Shown: positions 25,141-36,694 of the stretch, in pieces
Position numbering within the stretch: position 1 is the stretch's first letter
Layout: each line of letters opens with the position of its first letter
DNA from: Straminergon stramineum
Taxonomy: Eukaryota; Streptophyta; Bryopsida; Hypnales; Calliergonaceae
Assembly (NCBI GenBank): GCA_963920665.1
Contig: OY987271.1
Location: 7,629,350 to 7,693,349 of the forward strand
Reading direction: 5' to 3'
Length of the DNA stretch: 64,000 nucleotides
Notes under the pieces: model-generated
What the model was told of the DNA's origin: nothing
Seen by the model: the letters and a program-made list of their open reading frames with translations, nothing else
Database searches by the model: none
Program-made: the position numbers and the translations under genes

Positions 25141-27348
25141 ATAAACTGCTGAGATCAGTAGGAATCAGAAGATCTCCAGGAAGACACATTGTCCTAACAT
25201 GAAAAAGAAAAATCCAGCATACGCAAGCCAAAGGGGCATCTTGAAATTCAAACCTGAATTCTCAGATAGTTCTCGATTTTAAGCTTTACTAAGAAAATGC
25301 AGCTCCTACAGTCTACTTTTTATTCCATTTTGATTTTTTTTTCAAAATTGTTAAAATTGTAGATCTTGTGACACTGTAAACGTAGTATCCTCAAATCTTG
25401 AAATTCAGCACTTGAATTTCATTGGTGAGGGATCAATGAGTACATCAATTACATCATGATGTATATCACTATGATCTCCATTTTTCTTGAAGGATCTGAA
25501 TGCCTGGATATTCCAATGAATGAGAATCCCTCTCCCCCTCATGATCCTGTAAGTCAGAGTGCTGAAATCTTGAAGAGGAATCCTCGATTTCTACTTGCGA
25601 AAAATCTGGTGAGGCGGGATTCATGTTGAAGTAAACTTCTTTGCCAGATTTTTCCTCCAGATTTTCTGGTTTGGACTTGATTCTTATGTTCGTTTCCCCT
25701 GCATGTCCTTTCTGCTTTGGACTAATCGTAATGAAGTGAAAGCATCATCAAGGTTCGCAGCAAGTTCAGTAGCATTGCAAATATATTGCAAGGGGACCAG
25801 GATTTCGCTCAAACTCCGATCCAAATGCGGTACCAGGTTCTCAGGTACTGCGGCAGCAAAAACGCCCTCCCGCACAGCAAGTACTTAATGTTTGCTGAGG
25901 ATTGAACTCTTCGCAGCAAACACTCGGCAGACAAAAGAATGAGGAAAAGATTCTCCTGTTTTACTCATGTAAAGCTTACTTTTCTGTACACATTGAAGCA
26001 GTGACTGTCTCACAGTCTGACATGGCCAACTTTAGAACGGCCTCTAGCAAGCCCACATTGGAGCGCGGATCTCTGTACTTAAAACGCTTGTACACGAGTG
26101 GCTTGCTACAATTGCACGCGGAAATGACTATTTCCTACGTCAAGGACAGTTTAATTTGGATTGATGACACTCTCAGTCTACATGTCAAAATATTTTTGAG
26201 GATCCCTTTTGGTCCGGAATCTCTGTAGTTCCTTCCAAGCCGCCAAGCCCACCTGTATAGTAGGCTGTCCTGTACGAAACAAGACCACTTTTATATGAAA
26301 AAAAATCCATCACCTGCTCTTCTTGAGCAATTCTGGCACCAGATTTTCCCAATGCAAGTTCTTCCTCCGAATGTCTCAAGTGGTTCCCTTAGAAATATTG
26401 CATGCAGATCTCCCTTCGTTCCTCATATAACCTTTTAGGGTGTTGACTCCACACCTCCCATAATCTGGAGACTCTGTATGACTGTATACGGTAGACATTC
26501 ATCCCACAATCTCGGTTGTAAAGACAGTATTGCAATCCGTCTCATGACTTTGTAGCATTCTCAAACTTGCTCAATGCTTGGGCATCCACAGAAAGCACAC
26601 TCCGCCAATTCCAACTTCCTCTTTATTTAATTCACACGGTGCAAAAAATCCCATCGTGGTGAAATTTTCACCCTTTATTTCCCAATGGCCGTAGGTCCTT
26701 GCTGTAGTGAGAAATATATATATCCTTTGGCATCTAATGATGTCAAAGTCTAGCAGAAAAATGCTATTCTCTGTGTAGACTAAATGAGTATCCCATTTGC
26801 TCCACCCTACTTTTGAAACCCAACTGCGTGCATGGCCTTCTTTGTGTTGATCACATTCCACTTCTTGATAATAAATAAAAGAAGTTCCTGCTTTGAACTC
26901 TAAGCTTCTCCTACTCCCTCAATATAGGGTTGAAGTGAAAATCTGAAATCCTCCCTTCCATGAAGGAAGACCTATACCGTAAATCCTAATAAAGGACAAT
27001 ACGTAAATTCTAATGAGGTTTTGAAGGTTTGGGGTGAATTGCAGGAAATTCTTGTGAATTAACAAAGAGCAAAGCCAGTCACAACAACTGGGCAGTGCCG
27101 CAAAAGCAATTCTCATTTACAAATGACACCGAGAAATTGCAGCAGATTACAAGTGACCATGTGTGAGTCTGGAAATGGGGTTGCCTACGCCACCAAAGTT
27201 ATTTTTTTGGCGGACACCATCTCTAGGACTGCAGATTGCAAGTCAATTTTTCCAACTGTCAAGCCGCAAAGTATGTGGGACACAAAACCTAAGCACCATG
27301 TTTCTAGAATGGAAAAAAAAAAGTTGAGGACTAAGTCTTTACATTAGG
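25141..27348 (-). pseudogene. Possible decayed gene(s), family not recognised
   Basis: The - strand holds two protein-like stretches with non-repetitive composition. One at 26571-26915 includes WSKWDTHLVYTENSIFLLDF and ends GGVCFLWMPKH. The other, at 25684-25875, includes DRSLSEILVPLQYICNATEL. Neither has a convincing ATG, splice-linked neighbours or an intact frame between them. They could be exons of an unrecognised gene or remains of an F-box/kelch-like gene; that guess rests only on general look. Confidence 0.25.
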
Positions 27349-27400
27349 TTAACCCTAGAAGGACGCCTTGGACACTTAGTGTCCAATGGATGACAAAGAA
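27349..27400 (+). mobile_element. Solitary TTAA-element terminus (S)
   Basis: TTAA at 27349-27352 followed by CCCTAGAAGGACGCCTTGG, a clear left-end match to the TTAA families. I found no matching right end within the next several kb, so the element is truncated or its other end is too decayed. Confidence 0.4.
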
Positions 27401-30323
27401 TCCTTCTATGTAAGACAAGAGGTGCAAATGTTCATTCTTGGAATTTTCAAGAAAAGGGGAAGTCTTGCATAGTAATTTGACCTCTGGTGAGTGCTCTTGA
27501 GGTTTTTTAAGCAAGTGATTCACAAGGTACCAAAAATGATTATTTCCAAGATGACCAACCCAACCTTCTAGGGTTCAATGAAGGTTCTTTATTTCCAAAA
27601 GGCTCAATTGGGAATGCCTTATCCTAAATAGCTCCAAAAAAAAAGATGATGGATAAACGGCAAGCCAAGCAATTGTCCCCAAATCTTGTCCATTAAATCT
27701 ACAAGGGTGTACAACTAGGCCCCATTGCATTAGTTTTGCATGTTGGGGGACATCTTGTTGGATGAACAATATAGAAATCTTTAGTATTTATAGTTTGAAT
27801 TTAATATTCTTAGGTGTTGAAAGGACAATAGAACTTGGAATAAATTATAAAATGACTACCGAATGTCACACTTCTCAATGGATGCTCAAAGGTCAATTTA
27901 TCTACTATCTAAAAACACCAATTAAAAAAATCCTTTAGGATATAAAAGTAATCCATCACCTTTAATATGAAACAAGTCAAAAGTCTAGTTGAGCATATGG
28001 CCATGACCTTTTGAATTTCCTTCAATCCTTAGCTCGAAGTGTTGAATGAAGATGATTGAATGATTTCCAAGGAAAATGCAAAATTTGCAAGAATACAACA
28101 ACTATGACAAATTTGATGAATTCTAGAATAACTCTTTGAAATCATAATTTCAATGTTACAACATTCATCTCACAACTTTAACGAATCTTGGATCTCTTAT
28201 TATATGAAAATGAGAACCATGCATAGGATGCAATGAACAACCTCTTAACTCTTGCCAACCTCAAAAGAGGATGAAGTTATTACTCTCTTTGAGCATTGGA
28301 TGTGTAGTGCATAATTGTTTGTCAATTGCTCATGCTCATGCTCATGACCTTTAATGCTTTGTTGTGCTTATAAAATTCTTTATTGAGTATCATAGGAAGG
28401 AGATTTAGATTTGGAGGCAAAATAATTGTTGCCACTTCATAAGAATCAAGACAAGATCTCTTCATTTTTACAAGTTTTCAAATCTTTCCATCTTAAGATT
28501 AAGCATCAAGTGATCTAATCAATCTCATCATTGAAAAATAGGCTAAATGTTCCTCTCTAGAAAATCTGAATGAAGTATTTCATCCATTTCATATAGCTCA
28601 CACACTAAGCTCTCAAAATTGTTCATCATCTACCTATTGATGCAAACTTACTTTGGAGTTCAACTAGATTCTTTCATTGAGGCTATATTTGATCAAATGA
28701 AAGTGCAACCACATACTAAGATTTTATTTCCACTAGCCCCCCTAGAGTTCCATTTTTGGAAACTTTAGAGGAGTTATTATAAGCCTAGCTCTCCAACAAT
28801 TTGTCTCTAGTCCCTCTTTTGCACAAATACAGAGCTAGAAGGCCCAGTGACATTGGACTAGAGGGGTGCTATTTTACGGAAAATGTCAACACTAATACTA
28901 GGGGTGCCATTGCTTGGAAACAAGCCAAGTTCACTACTAGGCGGCTTAATGTCCATGTGACTAGGGGTGATTGCAAGAAAGACTAGTACTATTTTGCATC
29001 ACTTGGAATGATGGAGTTGTTATGTGCTATAACTTTTGAATTATGAACCCAATTGACTTGAAATTTTTATTGGAGATGGATAACTTGATAGTAATTAGAT
29101 CCCTTATTTTTCAGAAATTTTCAAAAATCAATTTATAATTAAATTTTAATTTAGCTAATTTATCACACTTTGTGGTTTAGGGTTTTTTAGTACTAGGGAG
29201 TACCCGAAATTAATGATATAGAGATGAAATTTTTGTGGTCTATTCCCTCACTAGTCAAGAATGAGCCTACCAAAGATCATTTAAAAAAACATTATTTTAT
29301 GTCCTCTACATTCATGCAAACAGGGCTCCCTTGCACGCGCAGTTCTAAACATTGAAAATGGTTTCAAGATCATTCTCTTGGTGAAATCTCTTCACCATGA
29401 AGTCTTCCGAAATGGCCAATTTTTGTTTTCTTTGAAAATTTCTTTTCCTATTTTTTACAAATTAAAATGTAAAAATACCTATTTTCATGAGATTTTGCAC
29501 TTTTCTAGTTCTCCTACTTAGAGAATTTTTCTATGCTTTTCCTTCCTAGGGTACCTTCTTCTTAAAGGTTTATACATAAAACATATTTTTTACATTTCAA
29601 AAAAAAAAAAATTCTAATTATACAATATTCCCCAAAAAATCATGAAATGCTACAAAAACCAGACAATCTTTCTTGCAATGACCCCTAGAGCTCCTTGGCT
29701 ACTCACGGTTTTGTTGATTTTATTGCAAGAGCTTTAATTGGAGAAGATAGTCAACTAGTGCTATAATGGAAACACCGGGAAGCATCCAAGGTCGTCATGA
29801 ACAATCCAGGCTCCTTCCAGTTCCTAAAGCTCCGAATCCCTATTGGGAAAATGCTCTAAAATAACATCCTTCACCACTTCTTCTACACATTATTTCTCAC
29901 AACAAGGCTCTACTTTCACGTTCCTTAAAGTAGTTGATTGCAATGCTCTCTTTGCTGCTGGATGCAATTCAACGTGCGTATCGCATGACTCGGCATAAGT
30001 TTGAATGTGCTCGTAAGTTACCGGCACTGCAATTTGATTCCGGGAGTTCCTGCAAGTCGGGGATCCATTCCAGCTATTCCAGTTAATTCAACCCTGCTAC
30101 TGATTCGCATTTCATGTGTTGACCATTCTCACAAGGGGATCATTGACTTGTTCTGAAATCCTGCACCTCTCCAGGATCTCATGGTGAATACCGGCTCTTT
30201 GTACGCAGGCCGTGCGTGGTCTGTTTTTAACGAAGAAAATCTTTCAGTTGTTGAACAATCTCCTGGAGCTCCTCAACCATGCTATTTGAAGAGACGTGGA
30301 CACACACCTGTAAATTAGGGTGC
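27401..30323. other. Intergenic, no gene recognised
   Basis: AT-rich DNA with short chance frames. Between 28731 and 28990 CTAG-centred motifs (ACTAGGGGTG, CTAGAGGGGTG) recur several times, but no element boundary could be defined. Confidence 0.4.
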
Positions 30324-30325
30324 TA

Positions 30326-30549
30326 AGGGAGGAGCACCCAATGGCGTCCCTATACCCAATGGCGTCCTTTTCTAGGTCAATCAAGAATTCATTTTAGAAC
30401 ATAAATGTAGCTGGACTGTAGACAACTTATCATTTTAGGTCCAAAAAAATAAGCTCTCTATTGTCTACTTACATTTATAGCCTGAAATGATTATGCTCTG
30501 TAGAATTGGACGCCATTGGGTACAGGGACGCCATTGGGTACTCCTCCCT
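30326..30549. mobile_element. Stowaway-like (Tc1/mariner) MITE, 224 bp
   Basis: TA (30324-30325), then AGGGAGGAGCACCCAATGGC. The other end is the reverse complement of AGGGAGGAGTACCCAATGGC, followed by TA (30550-30551). The terminal repeat is about 42 bp with two mismatches and itself contains CCCAATGGCGTCC twice. The inner parts also pair, so the whole element can fold back. TA duplication and AGGGAGG ends suit Stowaway-type elements. A second member is at 59805-60181. Confidence 0.8.
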
Positions 30550-30718
30550 TACACATTCACGGAATCATCAACTGATGGGACGTGCACAAATTAATGCATT
30601 CTATATAGGGCAATGATCCAGGAGGACGGGATTTCGAGGGGAAAAAAACAAAAAAAACATGTCAATGAGGAAGGCAAAACTTGACGAGGAGGCATTTTTT
30701 TTTGCAAAATCCCTGACA

Positions 30719-31015
30719 ATGAGCAACATTGTCTAGCATAAAGCGCAAGGAGAATCCTCAATTAGTTCGATAGAACTTGGATGAACAAAGATGAAAAATG
30801 CATAATCCCCGATTATGTAGGCAATGTAATCAGGTAAGGAAACCCAACGATGAGCAACATTACATAGTGTAAACCGTAGGGAGAATCCTCAATTAGTTGG
30901 ATAGAACTTGGATGAACATAATTTGGATGAACAAAAACATTTACAAAGAAAAATGCTTAATGCCCAATTATGCATGCAAAAACATGTAATCGAGGAAGGA
31001 AACCTTGATTATACT
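30719..31015 (+). repeat. Tandem duplication, ~131-bp unit
   Basis: ATGAGCAACATTGTCTAG (30719) and ATGAGCAACATTACATAG (30850) begin units that share GAGAATCCTCAATTAGTT, GATAGAACTTGGATGAAC and, after a small insertion in the second unit, AATCGAGGAAGGAAACC-like text. There are two units with moderate divergence. No protein is supported. Confidence 0.65.
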
Positions 31016-31282
31016 TCCCAATTCAACATGAAAATGAATGGGATATTTTCCAACTTTGGTTTACGTATTGGGGAGGAAGGTTGGAATTTTTTTGATGCAC
31101 CTTTTAGCATGGTTACACCACAAAAGGGAGTGAATGACATGGAGTACTAACTACTAAGCTAGTAAAATTAGTGTGAGATCCATGAATTATTTTATATCAA
31201 TTTTTGTCTTGGAATAAAATAATGCGTAAGATTTTAATGACTTCAGTATTACAAATGATATCCCTTCTTCGCTTAGTAGTCA

Positions 31283-31330
31283 TTAACCCTTAAAAGACAT
31301 TCCATGTTCCCATTAGGTCAAATTTTATTA
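31283..31330 (+). mobile_element. Solitary TTAA-element terminus (L)
   Basis: TTAA (31283-31286) followed by CCCTTAAAAGACATTCCATG, a left-end-type match without an identified partner end before the next element at 31791. Confidence 0.4.
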
Positions 31331-31790
31331 GTTTTCTATATTAAAATACAACTTTCTAAAATTTGATATTTTTCTTATGTAATAATATATATATCCAAAA
31401 TTTAACTTCATTTTTTCATAAATTAAAAACATTAAAATGAAATTTATATGATTTTTTTGAAATAACTTCTTTGTAAAAATCATAGTAATTACAAAAATGC
31501 TTAGTAATTGGAGATGATAGTGTGCTACACATTCATGCAACCATATAGTGATCCCATCAATTTTTTTTCCAATGGAGAACTTGAACATGAAATTAGACTT
31601 TGATTCTAACCTTTTCAACAACACATTGTAAGCTCACATACAATTTTTTCCAAAATTTTGTTCAATTTCAAAGGTTAAAAAACACAAATTGATTTAGGGT
31701 GTAGGCTAACAAATGCCTCTAGCACTATTTCATGTATTTATTACAAGATCAAAAGGTTGGTCCTAATAGACAAACACTAACTTCAAGATC

Positions 31791-32742
31791 TTAACCCCTA
31801 AAGGTATTTGACTACGTTTTCACCAAAAACGCTCCAAAACTGTCATCTCTAGTACAAGTACCAAATTTTAGAAAAAATACATTTTTGGACAAATGTAACC
31901 ATAGGATCTTGTAGTATACTAGTTCGGGAAGATGTGGAAAAAATTTCAGAAATTTCCACCGTTTGGATTGCAAGATATTAGCATTTGAAGTGACAAAAAG
32001 CCATTTTTTGGCCATGCAAAAATCCAGGCAGCTGCACTTCACAAGGTCAGATCATTATGAAAAAATGTCCAAAATGGTTGTAACTCTTTGGATTCACTCT
32101 CCAAGTCATGTTGGCTACATGCTTGAAAAAATTTAGATCATTTGGAATTATACAACATATAGGAAAAAAATAGTAAGTTGAAAGAAGTAGAGAATGATTC
32201 AAAATACTAACTTGTTAATAATTTATTTATGGAATTGAAAAATGCCAATCCCAATGGTTAAATTGTTGTAATAAAAAATCTACACCTCAACTTTTTATTT
32301 TTTTCCAAAACTATTAAAAATTGAGTTAAATAAAGGTCATCAAAGTTTATTTTAGAGTAGAGATTCCATTACTACCCACAAACTACCCACAACTAAAACT
32401 CTTCATAACTTTCATTTCATAAATCAAAATGGAATGATTCAAAGCTTTCCATGTATATATAAATCAGGAAAATAAATTTCAAATTTTTATTTAAAAAAAA
32501 GTGATTTTTAAAGAAGTTTTTTGCTGCCCGGGCTGCCTGCTAAGCAATGAAAACAACATATCATACAATAACTTTTTAACCATGTATTCAAAAGTTATGA
32601 AAATTGTTGGGTCTTAAAGCTACTCCTTGGGCACATGTTTTGGGAAAAATTTCAAAGAAAAAAAAATAAAAATTCCATTTGTAGTGAGCTACCCGAAATC
32701 GCTATGTTGCCAAAAAACATTGTTTGGTCCTTTAGGGGTTAA
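31791..32742 (+). mobile_element. TTAA element E, family 1
   Basis: TTAA at 31791-31794 then CCCCTAAAGG. The right end TTTGGTCCTTTAGGGG abuts TTAA at 32739-32742, which is also the left TTAA of the next element. Its interior follows copies A, B, C and I. There is no internal insertion and no transposase. Confidence 0.82.
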
Positions 32743-33065
32743 CCCCTAAATGCCCAAGGCACCAAATTTTGGTGTTTCAAAAACTTTGAAGTTAAATAAA
32801 ATCCAACCAAATTGCTATTATTATTATTTTATATTTTTGGAGAACTCTTTTTGAAGTCTAGTTTTAGGATCAAAAAGCCGATCTTAAAAAAGAATGATTA
32901 TGATTTTTCTATTCAAGATTTTGTGCAAGGATGTCCATTGCAATCTTGACTTCCTGTAGTGTTGAAGGCTCTTGGAAATGAGCCTCAAATGCACTAGATC
33001 TTGGAGGAAAAATCACATTAGAAATTCATTTTAAAAAAATTGTAGAATACATTTTGAAAAAACGT

Positions 33066-34463
33066 TGTCGTATTGTAAATGTGTTCATTATGTGAAAATG
33101 CATAATTGTTTGTTAAATTGGAGGGGTTTTTTTTTGTAGAGTTTCAAGAAACAAATGGGGTTATACTCCACTTGAACTCTTTTTTTTTACCTCTATTTGA
33201 CAAACACTTAGTTCTTTGATTTCTATACTAGAAGATATTTTAATATGTTAGTTAATTAGGTTGAAGTTGTAAAAACAAAAAGTAAAGCTTGTTTTACCTT
33301 TTTCCTTATTTTTATTTTATTTTTAATGGATTAGAAATCCATGTAGATGATATGGATAGACTTATCGAGAATAGGAAGTGGCCCATGTGGGTATTATGGC
33401 CCATGTGACATCTTAGTGGCCAAAATCCATTAATTTAAGTGGATGGCATGGAGGTTGAGGTGGCGGATGAGGTTAAGGATCATCTTCTTCCTCCTCCTTG
33501 TTTTGCTTAAGGAAGCCGTCACTTTGGGAGGAGATAACACTTTGTATATGGAGAGTTTGGTAATGAATTTTTGAGAGCTTGTGTATCTTGTTTTTTTGTT
33601 TCCAAAAAGCTATCACTCATGAAGTTTGGAGTTAGTATGTGTAAGTTATGAATTTAGGAGTGAAGTCTTGTGAAGCTGCCTCAAACTTTCAAGAGAGTGA
33701 GCTTTGAAAGGGTATGAAATGTGGACAGTACTTTGTATTTGAGTGAAACTTGGGAAGCTTGTAGATGTTCATGTTAACTTTCCAAATTGGGTTCATTTTC
33801 TTGATTTGGAGGTAGTATGTGAAAGTTACGGGCTTGAGAGTGAAAGGGTGAAGGGATACTTTCGGGTTTCAAGTGAGTGAGCTTTGAAAAGGTATGAAAT
33901 GTGGACAGTACTTTGTATTTGAGTGAAACTTGGGAAGCTTGTAGATGTTCATGTTAACTTTTCAAAATGAGTTTATTTTCTTGATTTGGAGGTAGTATGT
34001 GAAAGTTATGAGTTTGAGAGTGAAGTATAGGTGAGCTGCCTTTGAGTTGGGAAGGGTGAACTTTGACCGACCATAAAAGTCGGATAGTATCTTAGTTTTG
34101 AGTGAATTTTGGAGAGGTTGTAGAACTTTTTGTTAGCTTTCCAGAGGCATATCACACTCTTAGTTTGGAGTTGTATAGCGAACGTGGCACTCAATCAACT
34201 ATCAAACACTTCTTCGAGGGTAGTTCATGAAGGATATGACTTTGTTTCCACAATTTTTTACCATGCATGGGGTATATTGAGACTCCATGACATCTTTGGA
34301 GGGGTGTATGGAAGGATGATAGTATTTTGGTTCATATGGCATCATTGGGGGGATTTATTGTTATGTTTGTGACTTTGGCCACGGGATCTTTCATTATTTG
34401 AACCACGTCTAGTTGCACCTAGAAGCCCCGCGTTTTCCCAAGGCAAGGCCTCTCTACTCGACA
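33066..34463. mobile_element. Probable solo LTR nested in element F
   Basis: The segment starts TGTCGTATTG and ends CTACTCGACA (TG...CA with TGTCG/CGACA inverted termini), flanked by ACGT on both sides (33062-33065 and 34464-34467). It is absent from sister element G. The interior carries tandem blocks with AAGTTATG motifs and no coding frame. The 4-bp duplication is short but within the range for LTR elements. The call rests on ends, duplication and the gap against G. Confidence 0.65.
33540..34200 (+). repeat. ~180-bp tandem repeat inside the nested LTR
   Basis: The whole 60-base stretch 33721-33780 recurs exactly at 33901-33960. A third, diverged unit starts near 34081 (GAGTGAATTTTGGAGAGGTTG), with a weaker one before 33720. 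The period is exactly 180. Confidence 0.8.
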
Positions 34464-34786
34464 ACGTAAATTGATTGGGGTTGTGCATACTAAGCCCTAT
34501 AACCTCATATTTTTTTAGTGACCAACTTTTTAGAGTTGACATGCAAAAAGAGAAATGAATAATTTTCATACTTTTAACACCCTCATGATCAAACATTATA
34601 ATCTTTCAATCCGTAAGTGATATTGTTATGTTTTCTTTTCCTATGTGATCTCTAACATGTCTAGTTTTAATTTGTATGGTTACAATTCAAAAGAAATTGG
34701 TATAACTGATGAAAATGTTGACTTTTTGTTCAATTTAGAGCAAATTTCAAGAAGCTCCAAACAAGCCTTGGGCATTTAGGGGTTAA

Positions 34787-35387
34787 AGAACAAAACATGC
34801 AAATTGCATTTGTTCAAGTACTTATTGCTTGATCAAAAGGTCAATCCTAATAAACAATCACCAACTTTAGGATCCTACAAAAATAGAACATGCAAATTGC
34901 ATTTGCATATGTTGTCAATATGCATTTGAAAATTTACATAAATTGTGATAAATTAGTATATATCCATACCTTAAGTTAGGATGTTTATTTGTTTGTTTGT
35001 TTTATTTTGTTTGTTACATTGACATCTCCCAAACTGCACGTCCTCCAATCATCTTCTTGGTAACATCAAAAAGCCCTTGGCAAGAAGGGGTGCATGGCCT
35101 TTGTTCCATGAAGTTTGGACCTATGATGTAAAAGTTATTGAGTTTGAAGTTTTAAGAATAAAAAAATTTTAAAAATACTTTTACTTTCAATATTTTGATT
35201 GTGGCAATGGCACAGGGCACCCTAGTACATATTATAGATGTACATTGTGGCATTTGAAGATATTTCATAGTTTAGAATGCAATGATTCTAAAATCGTTTG
35301 ATACTTTGAAAGATTTCTAGCATCCGTCTAGTCTGCAAAAAGTTCTAGGTCTCTACACAATTCACAAGCTCCTATGGATCTAAATGG
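34787..35387. other. Host tandem repeat split by elements E/F, then spacer
   Basis: GATCAAAAGGTCAATCCTAA (34831) repeats GATCAAAAGGTTGGTCCTAA (31747), and ACATGCAAATTGCATTTG occurs twice (near 34794 and 34888). The pre-insertion locus was thus a roughly 93-bp direct repeat, with E and F sitting in its first unit at a TTAA. The remainder to 35387 shows no gene. Confidence 0.6.
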
Positions 35388-35996
35388 TTAACCCTTAAAG
35401 GATGGATTGGTGATCGTGGAAATCCTTCCTTTTGGACTCATGTGACATCATCTACTTTAAAAAAATAAAAAAATTTCATTAGAAGTCATACTAATGTAGA
35501 AGACCTACCCTTTTCTAACAAAATTCCAAAGATGAATAGTCATAGTTCTATCCTACATGGAGAGATTTTGTCATCCATCAGCCACAAAACATCAGCTTTG
35601 ACATTTAACCCCTAAATGACGTAGCGAATGTTTTTTCTCCAATGAACGACAAGTAATTCTCCTCTCTAGGACAGAATTGCAACTATTCATCCTCAGAATT
35701 AGGGGTGGAAAGGGTAGATCTTCTACATTAGTTTGACTCCCAATGGGTTTTTTTTATTTTCTTAAAGTGGATGATATCACATTAGTTTGACTCCCAATGG
35801 GTATTTTTTATTTTCTTAAAGTGGATGATGTCACATTAGTTTGACTCCCAATGGGTATTTTTTATTTTCTTAAAGTGGATGATGTCACATTAGTTTGACT
35901 CCCAATGGGTATTTTTTATTTTCTTAAAGTGGATGATGTCACATGGTTCCAAAATCGCTGATTTCCATGGTCACCAGCCCAGCATTCAAGGGTTAA
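35388..35996. mobile_element. TTAA foldback element J with ~200-bp arms
   Basis: TTAACCCTTAAAGGATGG (35388) and the reverse complement of TTAACCCTTGAATGCTGG (ending 35996) are the termini; about 37 bases match with seven mismatches. The pairing continues inward (CATGTGACATCATC, CTAATGTAGAAGA, GATGAATAGT) to a centre at about 35605, TTTAACCCCTAAAT, which itself looks like an element end. A second GGGTTAA follows directly at 35997-36003. It contains no protein. Confidence 0.75.
35727..35942 (+). repeat. 54-bp tandem array, four copies, in right arm of J
   Basis: ATTAGTTTGACTCCCAATGG starts at 35727, 35781, 35835 and 35889, a strict 54-base period with almost no divergence. The unit is part of the foldback arm, because the left arm holds one inverted single copy. 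It therefore expanded after the element formed. Confidence 0.9.
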
Positions 35997-36003
35997 GGGT
36001 TAA

Positions 36004-36694
36004 GACATGTTTTTTTTGCCAACAGGATGGTCCCCCACGTGGCTCAAGAATGTTATGCACAGAGCCCAATTGAAGTTTCAAACCAACTGGCGTGTCTCAC
36101 TTAAGCCCATCACCACCCAATTTGGTGAGAGCTCCAATGCAACCCCAACTTCAGAATCTCACCTTGGTTTCCAGTGCATTGGCTCCTATTTAAGTTATTT
36201 TTAGCTGCCACTGAGTTGTTGCTTGGCGCATGATTCGTACTGTACCTACTCCTTGGCCTAAAGATTCTGCACATGCTGCCAACTCTACAGCTGCGAAGAG
36301 AAATTCTGGCACTTCAATATTAAAAAGTAATTCCTCAGCATTAAAAGTACAGTATGTAGAACCTCGTGCTGCAACTTCTGATTCTCAACTCACAACTTCT
36401 GATTTTTAGAAGCAGCAGCAGCAACACAATCTCATCAGGAAATCCAAACGAGCTCCACTCAACAAAATACTCAACCCATGTAAGCGCAGAAACCTTCGGA
36501 TTAAACTGTTCTTTTCAGCACAGCAAAGGCTTTTTGCTGGAGTACATAAAGATGGAGGGTCCCTAAAAACTGCCCAACCCTGAGAATGAATCGACAAATG
36601 CGAAGCTAAATTACAGTCTTCTGATGGGAACAACCAGAACCAGCAAGCGCTCAACCCGAGCGTGGTTTCTCATTGTTACAGACCTATGGTATTG
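36004..36694 (-). other. Downstream flank / probable 3' UTR of START gene
   Basis: Composition becomes gene-like (less AT-rich) from about 36030. The - strand START gene stops at 36695, so its 3' UTR must lie here. No other gene was recognised. Confidence 0.4.

Larger units (their letters stand above)
32739..34786 (+). mobile_element. TTAA element F, family 3, with nested solo LTR
   Basis: The ends CCCCTAAATGCCCAAGGC (32743-32760) and GCCTTGGGCATTTAGGGG (34765-34782) form a perfect 18-bp inverted repeat, flanked by TTAA at 32739-32742 and 34783-34786. Interior parts match element G. The 1.4-kb excess over G is explained by the LTR-like insert at 33066-34463. Confidence 0.85.

Noticed and set aside
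28731..28990. Recurring CTAG-centred motifs beginning at CACTAG as a second CACTA element
   Set aside because: No opposite terminus with a 3-bp duplication could be found; the motif spacing is irregular.
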